DNA from: Anthracocystis setariae
Taxonomy: Eukaryota > Basidiomycota > Ustilaginomycetes > Ustilaginales > Ustilaginaceae
Length of the DNA: 64,000 nucleotides
Assembly (NCBI GenBank): GCA_928724745.1
Contig: CAKMXJ010000039.1
Coordinates: 310,001 to 374,000, forward strand
Direction: 5' to 3'
Below, in pieces: positions 43,100 through 52,502 of this stretch. A program made the position numbers and the translations under genes. Positions within the stretch are counted from its first letter, which is position 1, and each line of letters opens with the position of its first letter. The notes under the pieces are model-generated. The model did not search any database and was not told the origin of the DNA. It worked only from the letters and a program-made list of their open reading frames with translations.

Positions 43100-45760
43100 A
43101 TGGCGACGCGCGACTACGGTCGTCCTTCGACCGATGACCATGGCGAAGAGCGTCCTCTCCTGCAAGGTGAAACGTCTGGAGATGGTGCGGCTCACCAGTC
43201 CGTCTGGACTCGTTTCAAGAGGCAAGTCTCGTCGACCTTTGCACCCCTTGCAAAGCCCGAAGAGCTTCGTCCTTTGGAGCGCTTCCTCGTCCTCTTGTCG
43301 GTAGCTCTGCTCTTGCTCGCCGCCATCTTCATTGGCCTCTTTGCCGGCTCGCAGCACAAGCTTGCCCATCGTCCTGCTACGCCGGCTCCCGTCCCCGGCC
43401 CAGGCAACCCCAACCCCGAACCTCCCGAGGGTGACATTTGTACCACCAAGGACTGCGTTCTCGCTGCCGGCGAGATCCTCCGCGCCATCGACGAGACGGT
43501 CAATCCCTGCGATGACTTCTACGCCTTCTGCACCAACAACTGGCTCAAGTCCCATCCCATCCCTGGCGATGCGGGTCTCTTTGGTACCGGTCAATACGTC
43601 CTCGCTCAAAACGCCAAAATCATTCGCCAAATTATCGCTGATGCTCCTTCTCTTCAGGATCTCGACTTGATCGACGGCACCGAACACAAGGATGAACGGG
43701 CCGATGCCGACAGACGCAACCTGGCCAAACTCAAAGGCTACTACGAGTCGTGTATCGACGTCAAAGCGCAGGACAAGCTTGGATCTCAACCTCTTCTCGA
43801 TGTCCTGGACCACCTTCGCACTCTCATGGGATCCCACGAGCACGGCAAATACGAAGAAAAGCCATTCGGCGTCGAGTTCAACGAACACGTACACTTCCTC
43901 GTGCAGGCGGATGGGAAGCCGGTGCCTCCCAACCAGCCTCCTGGCCGATCCCCCAAGCCTCATCCTCCCCGCGAGAGCCCTCCACCTACTCCTCCTACTG
44001 GAAGGAGACAGAAGGGTCTCACCGAGGCACTCGCCTGGGCCCACAGCCGAGGTCTGCCCGCTTTCTTCGAGCTGAGCATCGACGGCGATGCTGTCAAGGA
44101 TCCTACGGCGGCGACTCCATGGTTCTTCCCCTCCGGCTTGGGTCTGCCCGACCAGGCCTACTACGAGGACAAGGACGAAGTTGCTTTCTACAACAAGGTT
44201 GTGTCCGATGGTCTGAAGGCCTACGACGCCGAACTCAAGCACGGCGCTCCTAACCAGATCGAGCACAAAAAGCACAAGCACGACGACAAGCCACGTCCGC
44301 CTCTCGCTCCCCTTGCCGACCAGGTGGTGGAGTTCGAGCGCCAGCTAGCTGACATCACACCCGACTCTGAAGAGATCAACGATCCCGTCGCCTCGTACAA
44401 TCCGGTCAACTCTACTACCCTGCCTTATACCTTCTCTGCGATCAGTTGGCCTGCCTACTTCTCTGCCCTGTCGGTCCGCATGCCAGAGAGGGTCATCCTC
44501 ACCAGCCCCAAGTTTGTCACTGCGCTCGATGCTCTCATCTCGCGTACCAGGACTGAAGTGCTCGAGGCGTACATCATCTGGACAGCGATGCGAGAGCTCG
44601 GCACTGCCCTTGGTCCCAATGTGAAGTTGCGCGCTGCAGCAGAGCGCCTCCAGCGTTACTCGAAGGGAGTCGCGCCAGATGCCAAGGAGGATCGTGAAAC
44701 GGTCTGCCTTGGTGAGCTCAACGCTGCTCTCGGCTTCATGGCGGGTCGCTACTTTGTGCAAGAGGCCTTCAAGGGGGACAGCAAGAAGAGAGTCGAGGAG
44801 ATCATCTTCTCGGTCATTGATGCTTTCAAGAGCCGTCTACCTGAGCTCGACTGGCTCGACGAAAAGACGCGCAAAAAGGCGCAGGAGAAGGCGGACGCCA
44901 TCCGCGTCATGGTCGGCTATCCCATGAGTCCCAACACCACCGACGCTACCTCGGTGTACCGCTTCTACGCCGATCTCCCTGTCGACTCGACCAACTACTT
45001 TGCCAACCGATTGGCATCGTCGACTCGCATGGAGAAGCGTGCCTGGGCCCAGGTGGGCCGCAAGCTCGACCGCCAGCTGTGGGACATGTTCCCCGCCGAG
45101 GTGAATGCCGAGTACTCGCCGCAGGGCAATTACATTCTCTTCCCTGCTGGTATCATGCAGCCACCCTACTTCCACGTCTCGTGGCCTTCGTATCTGCAGC
45201 GTGGTGCATTTGGAGCTGTCGCTGGCCACGAACTTTCGCACGCCTTCGATCCGGATGGCAGACTGTACGACAAGGACGGCTACTTGCGTGACTGGTGGAC
45301 CGAGGTCACGGCGAGAGAATTCCAGGAGCGCCAGACTTGCCTTGCCAACCAGTACCACTCATACACCGTCTCGGATGGCAAGGGAGGCGAACTGCACCTG
45401 CGCTCCAACTTCACCAAGGGCGAAGACGTCGCGGATGCCGGCGGTCTGGCCCAGAGCTTCCGGGCATGGAAGGACGAGCTGGCTGCCGGAGGAGAGGTAG
45501 TCGAGGCGGCCAACGCTCTGCTGCCTGGTCTTGGCTATACGCGGGAGCAACTCTTCTTCATCTCCTACGGTGTCAGCTGGGCTCGCGGTATCAGGGCCAG
45601 TGAGCAGGTGAAACGTCTCAGGACGGACCCTCACAGTCCCACAAAGTACCGAGTCAATGGCGTGCTTGTCAACTCGCCCGAATTCGCCGAGGCTTTCGGC
45701 TGCAAGGCGGGCCGTGACAAGATGGCCAAAACGCCCAAGCAACGCTGCAGTATCTGGTAG
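43100..45760 (+). CDS. M13 family zinc metalloprotease (neprilysin/ECE-like)
   Basis: An 886-residue type II membrane protein. A cytosolic tail is followed by one transmembrane helix (about 57-78, LLSVALLLLAAIFIGLFAG) and a large extracytosolic domain. The zinc site is HELSH at 710-714 with the third ligand E775 in GEDVADAGG. The substrate-binding VNAEYSPQGN segment and the C-terminal CSIW box are also present. M13 enzymes cleave small peptides outside the cell or in the secretory lumen. The N-terminal subdomain carries a Pro-rich insert (about 275-305) and a short His/Lys-rich insert (about 384-404) not typical of animal homologues. Catalytic residues look intact, so activity is expected. 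Confidence 0.94.
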   Translation: MATRDYGRPSTDDHGEERPLLQGETSGDGAAHQSVWTRFKRQVSSTFAPLAKPEELRPLERFLVLLSVALLLLAAIFIGLFAGSQHKLAHRPATPAPVPGPGNPNPEPPEGDICTTKDCVLAAGEILRAIDETVNPCDDFYAFCTNNWLKSHPIPGDAGLFGTGQYVLAQNAKIIRQIIADAPSLQDLDLIDGTEHKDERADADRRNLAKLKGYYESCIDVKAQDKLGSQPLLDVLDHLRTLMGSHEHGKYEEKPFGVEFNEHVHFLVQADGKPVPPNQPPGRSPKPHPPRESPPPTPPTGRRQKGLTEALAWAHSRGLPAFFELSIDGDAVKDPTAATPWFFPSGLGLPDQAYYEDKDEVAFYNKVVSDGLKAYDAELKHGAPNQIEHKKHKHDDKPRPPLAPLADQVVEFERQLADITPDSEEINDPVASYNPVNSTTLPYTFSAISWPAYFSALSVRMPERVILTSPKFVTALDALISRTRTEVLEAYIIWTAMRELGTALGPNVKLRAAAERLQRYSKGVAPDAKEDRETVCLGELNAALGFMAGRYFVQEAFKGDSKKRVEEIIFSVIDAFKSRLPELDWLDEKTRKKAQEKADAIRVMVGYPMSPNTTDATSVYRFYADLPVDSTNYFANRLASSTRMEKRAWAQVGRKLDRQLWDMFPAEVNAEYSPQGNYILFPAGIMQPPYFHVSWPSYLQRGAFGAVAGHELSHAFDPDGRLYDKDGYLRDWWTEVTAREFQERQTCLANQYHSYTVSDGKGGELHLRSNFTKGEDVADAGGLAQSFRAWKDELAAGGEVVEAANALLPGLGYTREQLFFISYGVSWARGIRASEQVKRLRTDPHSPTKYRVNGVLVNSPEFAEAFGCKAGRDKMAKTPKQRCSIW

Positions 45761-46010
45761 AGCTCGAAGTGTGTTCGAGTAGGGTTCTGAACGAAATCCA
45801 ATGATGTGTTTCGGGTTGAGAGTGCGATTTGTCTTGACAGGAGCGTCATTTGAAGGTGTTACCTCCACACGAGATCTCTGAGAGAAAGAGAAATCCGATT
45901 TCCAAAACTTTTTTTTTTTTTTGCTTTCCGCCGTGCTTTACGTTTGTGCATTCTCGACTTGTGACATCCACCACAGTTGCGGTGCTGGACTTTGCACGCT
46001 CAAGATCAGC

Positions 46011-48743
46011 ATGGTTGAGGAACGAACAAGTGGAGGAGGATCGTCGTCCTCCCGTCATCGAGACAGGGATGAACGCCGTTCGGAGCGAGACCGTCACCGC
46101 GGATCAAAGAGCAAGCATGAGGACGATAGGAAGCACAGTTCGAGGGGGGAGAGGGACGAGGATCGACATCGCCATCGAAACCATCATCGCAGTCATCGTC
46201 ATTCTGTTCACCGCCATAGAGATCACGACGAGGATGAACACGATCGTAATGAGAGGAAGCGGAAAAGGAGAGACGAGGATAACCACCGTCACAGGAGCGA
46301 ATCGCGAAGCCATCATGGACATCAGCGCGAGGATGTCGCGTCTAGACATCGATCTCACGGCGATGGCAGCCGTCACCATCGCGAAGAAAACCCTCGAGCA
46401 GAGGACAAACAGCCAGCCGCAGATTTTATCCCCACATCCGAGTCTTTGAACTTGTCCTCCAACTCCACCACCGCGGCTTCAACTTCGGAACCAGTTCTGA
46501 AAAGAGATGACTGGATGACAGCGGGTCTCCCCAGCGCCACCGACGATGAAGCCTCGTACTTCTCCTCGCTCGGAAAAGCTCGAATCAAAGCTCCTCGCCC
46601 GGAAAAGCCCGATCCGGAGAAACTCAAGATCAGCTCGCGCGAGCTCAACACCCAGCTCGTTCAAGGCAAGACGGTCGACGAGTACGAGGCGCCTTCGCAT
46701 CCTTCGCGCCCACCGTTCGGTGCGCCCGGATACGATTGGCGTATGACGAAGCTCAAGCGGACATGGGAGGCAGCCGAACAGGAAGGCAGGCGGGTAGAGG
46801 AGGTCGCGCTCGAGAGGTATGCGAGCTTGGAGGACTTCGAATACGCCGTGGCAGAGAAGAAATTTTTGGATGGCAAAGGTCAGGGTCAAGGGAAAGGGGA
46901 AAGGGGGGAGAATCAGGGTGTAAGGCGCACGCCTACTCTTCAAAGCGTTGCCCGGCGGAGCTATCTGCTTGCTGGTGGAAGTGCGGAAGAAGCGGAGGGT
47001 GCAGGTTCATCAAGAAGTGCAACCGACTCGCCAAGCATGTCGCGTCCAGCAAGCAGGCAAGGCTTCCGAAGACCAGGCGAATCTTCCACGCCTGCCACTC
47101 CCATGGCAGCTCAGCCATCCCGCCCTCCGCGCAACATCGGGTTCGAGACCTCGGCCTCCAAGCCGAGCACGCCCACAGCCATTCCCAGCGTCTTTACACC
47201 CGTACTTGAGCGTCCAGCTGCTGCATCGGATGCACCTCAAGCCGGCGTCATCGTGGACGACGGCTCTTGCGACCCGGACCGTCCCATCTTCACTCCAGAC
47301 CAACTCAACAAGCTGCAAGCCAAGATCCTGAAAGCCGAACTCATGGGTGAATCGGGCGTCTCTGAACTCCAAGTGGAGTACGAGCGCGAAACCGCTCGTG
47401 CCCAAGCGCATCGCTCTATTGCGGGCGATCGTGGTGGTGCTTTTGCTGCATCTTGTCACCGCGGTCAAGATGGCAAGCACGGCAGCACAGCAAGTGTGCT
47501 TGTTGAGGGAGGCGAGCGAGAGCTGCAAGTGCTGCCTACGCTCGATGCGCGCGGTCGGATGTACGATATCGGCTCGCTCACTGCCGATTCCTCGGACGTG
47601 CCGAACCCATCGGGTGGTAGTCGCCATCGCAAGCTCAAGGGTCGGGATACGTTTGAAGCGCGCGATCCGAAGACGGGCGAGATCGTGCGATACTCGGCCG
47701 ATGACGACACGGTGTCTCTGGGCGATTTGGTTCGGCAGGAAAAGTTTGGCGCCGGTTCACGTTGGCAGAAGGATGCGGATGCGGAGATGGCAGCCAACAT
47801 CATGTCGGATGCAGGGTTCAGTGGCGATTTGGAACAGCAGGATGACGAAGCGCATCGATATGCCAAGAAGCAGATGCGGAGTGACGCGCTCAAGAGGCAA
47901 TTTGCCATCAACGACTTTGCACGCACCAAAAAGGCGCTGGACCGATGTCGGTTTTGTTGGCAGGAGGAAGGGGCGAAGTCGCCGCGCGCGACCGTGGTCA
48001 GCTCCGGGTATCGAGCGTATCTGGCGATTCCGGAGGTGGAGGCTATCACGCCGGCGGCCAAGGACCATGTGTTGATCGTGCCGATGCAGCATCACTTGAG
48101 TCTGCTCGAGGCGGACGATGATACGTGGGAAGAGATCCGGAATTTCCAAAAGTGTCTTTTGCAATTGGCCGCCAGTCAGCGTCGTAGGGTTGTTTTCTTC
48201 GAGACGGTTCTCTCGCTAAAACCGCAACGGCATAGTGCGATTGAAGCGGTGGTGCTACCCGCTGAGGCGCTAGATCTCCTCCCGGGCGTATTCAAGCAGT
48301 CTCTGCGTAGTGTGGGGGACGAGTTCAGCACGCATGCCAAGGTGATCGAGTTTTCAGCTCAAAGACCATTTAGAAAGTCGCTTGTGCCCAACTTGCCCTA
48401 CTTTGCCGTCACCTGGGATTACAGTTGGTCCAATGGGTATGGGCATGTGATCGAGAATATGGACGCGGATGCGAGGCGCACGAACGAGGTGGATGCGTTT
48501 GATGTGCAGGAGATGTCGGCTGGCACGACCGGCGGCAACGAGGGAAAGTTCGACCCCAATTTTGCCAGAGATATCATCCGCGGTGTGTTGGAGGATCTCG
48601 ACAACGAGCAGCTGCATGCAGGCGGATACCTACGTTCATTTGGTACATCCAAACGCACCTCGGAAGAGGACAAGAAACGTACCAAAGCCACGTTCGCAAC
48701 GTCGTGGCACCAATTCGATTGGACCAAAATGCTCACCTCCTAA
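46011..48743 (+). CDS. Cwf19/CWF19L2-like splicing factor
   Basis: A 910-residue protein starting MVEERTSGGGSSSSRHRDRD; the reading frame upstream lacks an ATG. The first 150 residues are an Arg/His/Asp/Ser-rich tract. The middle is moderately conserved (EAPSHPSRPPFGAPGYDWR). The C-terminus has two CwfJ modules: the first from about residue 645 (CRFCWQEEGAKSP, then IVPMQHHLSL, a HIT-like motif), the second from about 790 to the end (RPFRKSLVPNLPYFAVTWDY). Cwf19 proteins associate with late spliceosomes and are linked to lariat debranching. The order and length fit CWF19L2 rather than the shorter CWF19L1. Confidence 0.9.
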   Translation: MVEERTSGGGSSSSRHRDRDERRSERDRHRGSKSKHEDDRKHSSRGERDEDRHRHRNHHRSHRHSVHRHRDHDEDEHDRNERKRKRRDEDNHRHRSESRSHHGHQREDVASRHRSHGDGSRHHREENPRAEDKQPAADFIPTSESLNLSSNSTTAASTSEPVLKRDDWMTAGLPSATDDEASYFSSLGKARIKAPRPEKPDPEKLKISSRELNTQLVQGKTVDEYEAPSHPSRPPFGAPGYDWRMTKLKRTWEAAEQEGRRVEEVALERYASLEDFEYAVAEKKFLDGKGQGQGKGERGENQGVRRTPTLQSVARRSYLLAGGSAEEAEGAGSSRSATDSPSMSRPASRQGFRRPGESSTPATPMAAQPSRPPRNIGFETSASKPSTPTAIPSVFTPVLERPAAASDAPQAGVIVDDGSCDPDRPIFTPDQLNKLQAKILKAELMGESGVSELQVEYERETARAQAHRSIAGDRGGAFAASCHRGQDGKHGSTASVLVEGGERELQVLPTLDARGRMYDIGSLTADSSDVPNPSGGSRHRKLKGRDTFEARDPKTGEIVRYSADDDTVSLGDLVRQEKFGAGSRWQKDADAEMAANIMSDAGFSGDLEQQDDEAHRYAKKQMRSDALKRQFAINDFARTKKALDRCRFCWQEEGAKSPRATVVSSGYRAYLAIPEVEAITPAAKDHVLIVPMQHHLSLLEADDDTWEEIRNFQKCLLQLAASQRRRVVFFETVLSLKPQRHSAIEAVVLPAEALDLLPGVFKQSLRSVGDEFSTHAKVIEFSAQRPFRKSLVPNLPYFAVTWDYSWSNGYGHVIENMDADARRTNEVDAFDVQEMSAGTTGGNEGKFDPNFARDIIRGVLEDLDNEQLHAGGYLRSFGTSKRTSEEDKKRTKATFATSWHQFDWTKMLTS

Positions 48744-48829
48744 CACAATCACCCTATCACATCAAAACCCTGCTCTTTTGACGAGTGAGTGTAGAACGAA
48801 AAACTATGAATACAGAACAGAACCGGCAT

Positions 48830-51800
48830 CTAGAGGCTAGAAGACTCATGACTAGGCCACACCTTCCTTGGCGGCGTCGCAGTAGGCACCCGCATCTCCC
48901 TTGGGAACAAGCCCTCCAACCTGGCACCACCCGCCACGGCCTTGACCAACCTCCTCGCTTCGGCGCCCGTAGGTGCATCGGCCTTGGGCGTAGCACCGGG
49001 CAACGTCACCAACCCTAACTCGACGAGCTTGCGGTGTTCCTTGGGCGACCTCCTGTTGGGTGCCACCTTGTACGTGGCGGCGGCATACAGACGTGGGTCT
49101 TCGGTGCGAAGATCCTCCAACGCTTCGCGAAGACGCGCTTGCTTCTTGTCGAGACGATCCGCGAGCTCCTCGCGCTGGGTGCGCTGGAAGAGCAGCCAAG
49201 CGCGCGTGATGGTCGAGTGGATCTCCTCCGACGCCTCACCGAACGGGAGGACGGCCGAGGCGGACGTGGCCGAAAGCGCCGCTCGATCCTTGGCTGAAAT
49301 GGGTGCAGGGGGGAAGACGATCTTGCGGATCGAGTCGGTGCGTGGGTCGGCGGCGGGCGCGACGTAGTTGGGATCGTTCGGGTTGCGCGAGCCTCCACCG
49401 GGCTTGGCGGCCGTAGCGTAGCCACGAACACCGCCAAGCACCTTGGAGGCGGCGGACTTGGCGGCACCCGCCGCGGCGGAGAAGGCACCGGAAAGTCCAG
49501 AAGCAGCAGAAGAGGTGGCTTGCTCACGGATCAGGTTGAGTGCCGAGCCGGCGCGGATCCAATCCAGGTGGGCGGCCGAGAGCGAGTGCTTGGTAGGCAG
49601 CTCGAAGGTCTCCTTGATCGTCTTGCCGTCCTGCTCGAACTTGGTCACGCGCAGCTTGACCTGCGTGGAGAGGTCTCCGCCGGGGCGGATCAGGTCGGTG
49701 AGGTTGACGGTCTCGACCACATCGCCCGAGCCGATCCTGAGATAGTCGTCCTCGTTCTCGAACAGGAGCGTCAGGACACCCTGCTTGCGCAAGTTGGTCT
49801 CGGCGATACGGGCGATGGAGCGGGCGACGATGAGGTTGCATCCGTAGAAGCGGGGCTGCAGAGCGGCGTGCTCACGGGCGGAGCCTTCGCCGTAGTTGTG
49901 GTCGGCCACCATCATCCAAGGCTGCTGACGCGACTTGTAGATCTTGGCGACGCCGGGAATGGTGTCCTGCTTGCCCGTCTCGTAGTCCTGAGCGACGTTG
50001 ACGGCGTCGAACTCGTCGTTGGTGGCACCGATCAGCGTGTTCTCGGCAAGGTTGGAGAGGTGACCCTTGTACTTGAGCCAGGGACCGGCCGCCGAGATGT
50101 GGTCGGTGGTGCACTTGCCCTTGATCCTCAACAGGCAGCGCATGCTAGGCAGCTCGTACTTGCCCTGAGCGGCCGTAGCGGCGAAGGGGCTGTCGAAGGG
50201 CTGGAGAGGCTCGAGACGGGCCGAGGTGGGACTGATCAGCACCTCGGTGTCGGGCTGAGGCTCGGGCATGGGGGTGGGGAGGTAGTTGACATCACCCTGG
50301 GCGAATCCGCTGGCGGGGAGCACATCGCTCTGGGGAGGCTCGAACTTGAAAGGCTTGCCGTCCGGCGCAGTGAGGCTGTCGGTCATGGGGTTGAAGTCGA
50401 GACGGCCGGCAAAGGCCATGGCGGTGACGATCTCGGGGGAAGCGAGCAGGTTCCACGTCTTGGAGTTGCCGTCGTTACGGCCTCGAAAGTTACGGTTGAA
50501 CGAGGTGAGGATGACATTGTCTTGGCCCTGAAGCTCCTTTCGGTTCCACTGACCAATGCAAGGGCCACAAGCGTTGGCAAGAACGCGACCCCCTACGTCG
50601 GTCAAGATCTGCTGGATCCCGTCGCGCTCGACCGTGGCACGGACCTGCTCGGAACCCGGGGTGACGTCGAAGCTGGCCTTGACCTTCATGCCGCGGTCGC
50701 GGGCCTGCTGAGCGAGCGAAGCGCAACGGGCCATATCGGCGTAGGACGAGTTGGTGCAACTGCCGATCAGAGCAGCACTGAGCTCGACGGGATGGTCGCG
50801 GGCCTCGGACTTGGCCTTGTTGACGAATTGCGAGAGAGGGGTGCTGAGGTCGGGCGTAAAGGGGCCGTTGAGGCAAGGCTCCAGATCGGACAGGTTGATC
50901 TCGATTCGCTCGTCGTATTCGGCACCCTCGTCAGCGGCCAGGAAGCCTTGCGCCGCGGCCTTTTCGGCAGCACGAGCCACCTCAGCGCGGCCGGTCGCCT
51001 CGAGGTAGGCGCTCATGGCAGGGGTGAAGGGGAAGGCCGAGGTGGTGGCGCCTACCTCGGCACCCATGTTGGACATGGTGGCGAGACCGGTGGCGGGAAG
51101 CTTCTGGAGACCGGGACCCGAGTATTCAACGATCTTGCCGGTGCCGCCTCGGACAGTGAGCTTGCCAGCGAGATGAAGGATGACATCCTTGGGCGTGCAC
51201 CAAGGGCTGAGCTCGCCCTTGAGGTGGACACCAAGCACCTTGGGTGCCATGAGCTCCCAAGGCGTGTTGGTCATGGCATCGACGGCGTCAGCGCCGCCGA
51301 CACCGATCGCAAGACATCCAAGACCGGAAGCGTTGGGCGTGTGGGAGTCGGTGCCGAGCATGAGGAGACCGGGGGCGGCGTAGTTCTCGAGAACGATCTG
51401 GTGGATGATACCGGAACCGGGGCCCCAGAACTCGATGCCGTACTTCTTGCAAGCGGACTCGAGGAAGGCGAAAACCTCTTGGTTGGAGGCGATGGAACGC
51501 TTGAGATCCGCCTGAGCACCCTCGTAGGCTTGGATCAGATGGTCGCAGTGAACACTGGAGGGGATGGCGACACGAGGCAGACCGCAGGTCATGAACTGCA
51601 ACAAAGCCATCTGAGCCGAGGCATCCTGCATGGCAAGACGGTCGATCTTGAGCTTGAGGTACTTGTTGCCTCGAATCGCCGAAACATCGGCGCCTACGCC
51701 AGCGAGGTCCTGCTCTGGGTTGCGAAGATGCGAGTAGAGGATCTTTTCGGAAAGGGTGAGAGGCCGATGGAGCTGCTGGCGAACGATCTCGAGGTTGGAG

Positions 51801-51955
51801 AGCAGCTCGGTGTAGGGAGGCACGCGCGATGGGTGGAAGGTAGGAACGCGGCCGTCGACAGCGGGCGTGGCGAGGGTGCGCTTGGCACCGATGGCCTTGT
51901 GAGCAGCCGAAAGGCCGTTGCGACCCCTCTGTACACGCGCGAGCGAGGCGATCAT
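48830..51955 (-). CDS. Mitochondrial aconitase fused to ribosomal protein mL40
   Basis: A continuous 1041-residue frame read from the ATG at 51955. Residues 1-30 form a basic mitochondrial presequence (ending AKRTLATPAV). The aconitase body (about 45-800) has MQDASAQMALLQF, LGTDSHTPNASGLG, the cluster cysteines in GSCTNSSY (about 401) and ANACGPCIGQW (about 465), FRGRNDGNSKTW, DHISAAGPW and NYGEGSAREHAA. An Ala/Ser/Gly linker (about 805-865) holds VRGYATAAK. The last 175 residues resemble mitochondrial large-subunit protein mL40 (Mrpl28): DSIRKIVFPP, HSTITRAWLLFQRTQREE, DPRLYAAA and the tail FPREMRVPTATPPRKVW. Aconitase isomerises citrate, or homocitrate-derived intermediates for Aco2-type enzymes, in the matrix. 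S. pombe aco2 is a known aconitase fusion to a different ribosomal protein. Confidence 0.9.
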   Translation of the reverse strand: MIASLARVQRGRNGLSAAHKAIGAKRTLATPAVDGRVPTFHPSRVPPYTELLSNLEIVRQQLHRPLTLSEKILYSHLRNPEQDLAGVGADVSAIRGNKYLKLKIDRLAMQDASAQMALLQFMTCGLPRVAIPSSVHCDHLIQAYEGAQADLKRSIASNQEVFAFLESACKKYGIEFWGPGSGIIHQIVLENYAAPGLLMLGTDSHTPNASGLGCLAIGVGGADAVDAMTNTPWELMAPKVLGVHLKGELSPWCTPKDVILHLAGKLTVRGGTGKIVEYSGPGLQKLPATGLATMSNMGAEVGATTSAFPFTPAMSAYLEATGRAEVARAAEKAAAQGFLAADEGAEYDERIEINLSDLEPCLNGPFTPDLSTPLSQFVNKAKSEARDHPVELSAALIGSCTNSSYADMARCASLAQQARDRGMKVKASFDVTPGSEQVRATVERDGIQQILTDVGGRVLANACGPCIGQWNRKELQGQDNVILTSFNRNFRGRNDGNSKTWNLLASPEIVTAMAFAGRLDFNPMTDSLTAPDGKPFKFEPPQSDVLPASGFAQGDVNYLPTPMPEPQPDTEVLISPTSARLEPLQPFDSPFAATAAQGKYELPSMRCLLRIKGKCTTDHISAAGPWLKYKGHLSNLAENTLIGATNDEFDAVNVAQDYETGKQDTIPGVAKIYKSRQQPWMMVADHNYGEGSAREHAALQPRFYGCNLIVARSIARIAETNLRKQGVLTLLFENEDDYLRIGSGDVVETVNLTDLIRPGGDLSTQVKLRVTKFEQDGKTIKETFELPTKHSLSAAHLDWIRAGSALNLIREQATSSAASGLSGAFSAAAGAAKSAASKVLGGVRGYATAAKPGGGSRNPNDPNYVAPAADPRTDSIRKIVFPPAPISAKDRAALSATSASAVLPFGEASEEIHSTITRAWLLFQRTQREELADRLDKKQARLREALEDLRTEDPRLYAAATYKVAPNRRSPKEHRKLVELGLVTLPGATPKADAPTGAEARRLVKAVAGGARLEGLFPREMRVPTATPPRKVWPSHESSSL

Positions 51956-52502
51956 GATGAGAAGAAGCTGCGTGCGGCGCACTCCGGGGCGGGGGTGGAT
52001 GGCGACCGAGTACGATGTAGCGCTGTCTTGCCTAGCTCTGGTGGTGGGAGAGTAGGGTGTGACGTCGAATGCGCAAGATGCAATGGCAAGAAGGAGGTAG
52101 CAAGGAAGGAAAGCAAGCAAGCAGAAGCAGAAACCGCGTTACGGTCAAAGTGCGAGTGTGTGACTGACTTGAGCGGCGCTATCGGAAGAAAAGCCTTTCT
52201 TCTCGTTTTTCAGGGTCGAAAGCGACGCACCCACTCACCCACTTTGCAAAATTCTACGGCAGCAGAGGCCGTCTCAAACGAAAAATCAGCCGCTGATGGC
52301 CAATCCACCGCTCCTCATTTGCTTTTCAAAGTTACGCGGATCGGGAAAAATCGGGGGCGATCTCTTGATTTGTTCGTACTTTGATCTCTACCCAGTGACG
52401 ACTCGCTAGGTCGACAACATTCATCATATCTAGTGCAGTCTATTCGATGTGGAGGCAGAGTGGTGTGTGATCGAGCTGGGAGGTGACGACGGGCTCAACA
52501 AG
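51956..52502. other. Intergenic region between aconitase fusion and RdRP
   Basis: About 550 bases. An ATG-initiated in-frame extension of the aconitase frame to 52120 exists but lacks presequence character. The region should hold the aconitase promoter and the RdRP 3' UTR. Confidence 0.45.

Noticed and set aside
49520..52384. A 954-codon open frame on the plus strand opposite the aconitase fusion.
   Set aside because: It is antisense to a conserved gene and has no recognisable domain. Strong G/C third-position bias in the real gene removes stops from the opposite strand. Similar antisense frames lie over SIN3 (3001-4767), SRP54 (34019-35422), the M13 protease (43031-44281) and chitin deacetylase (60841-62046).
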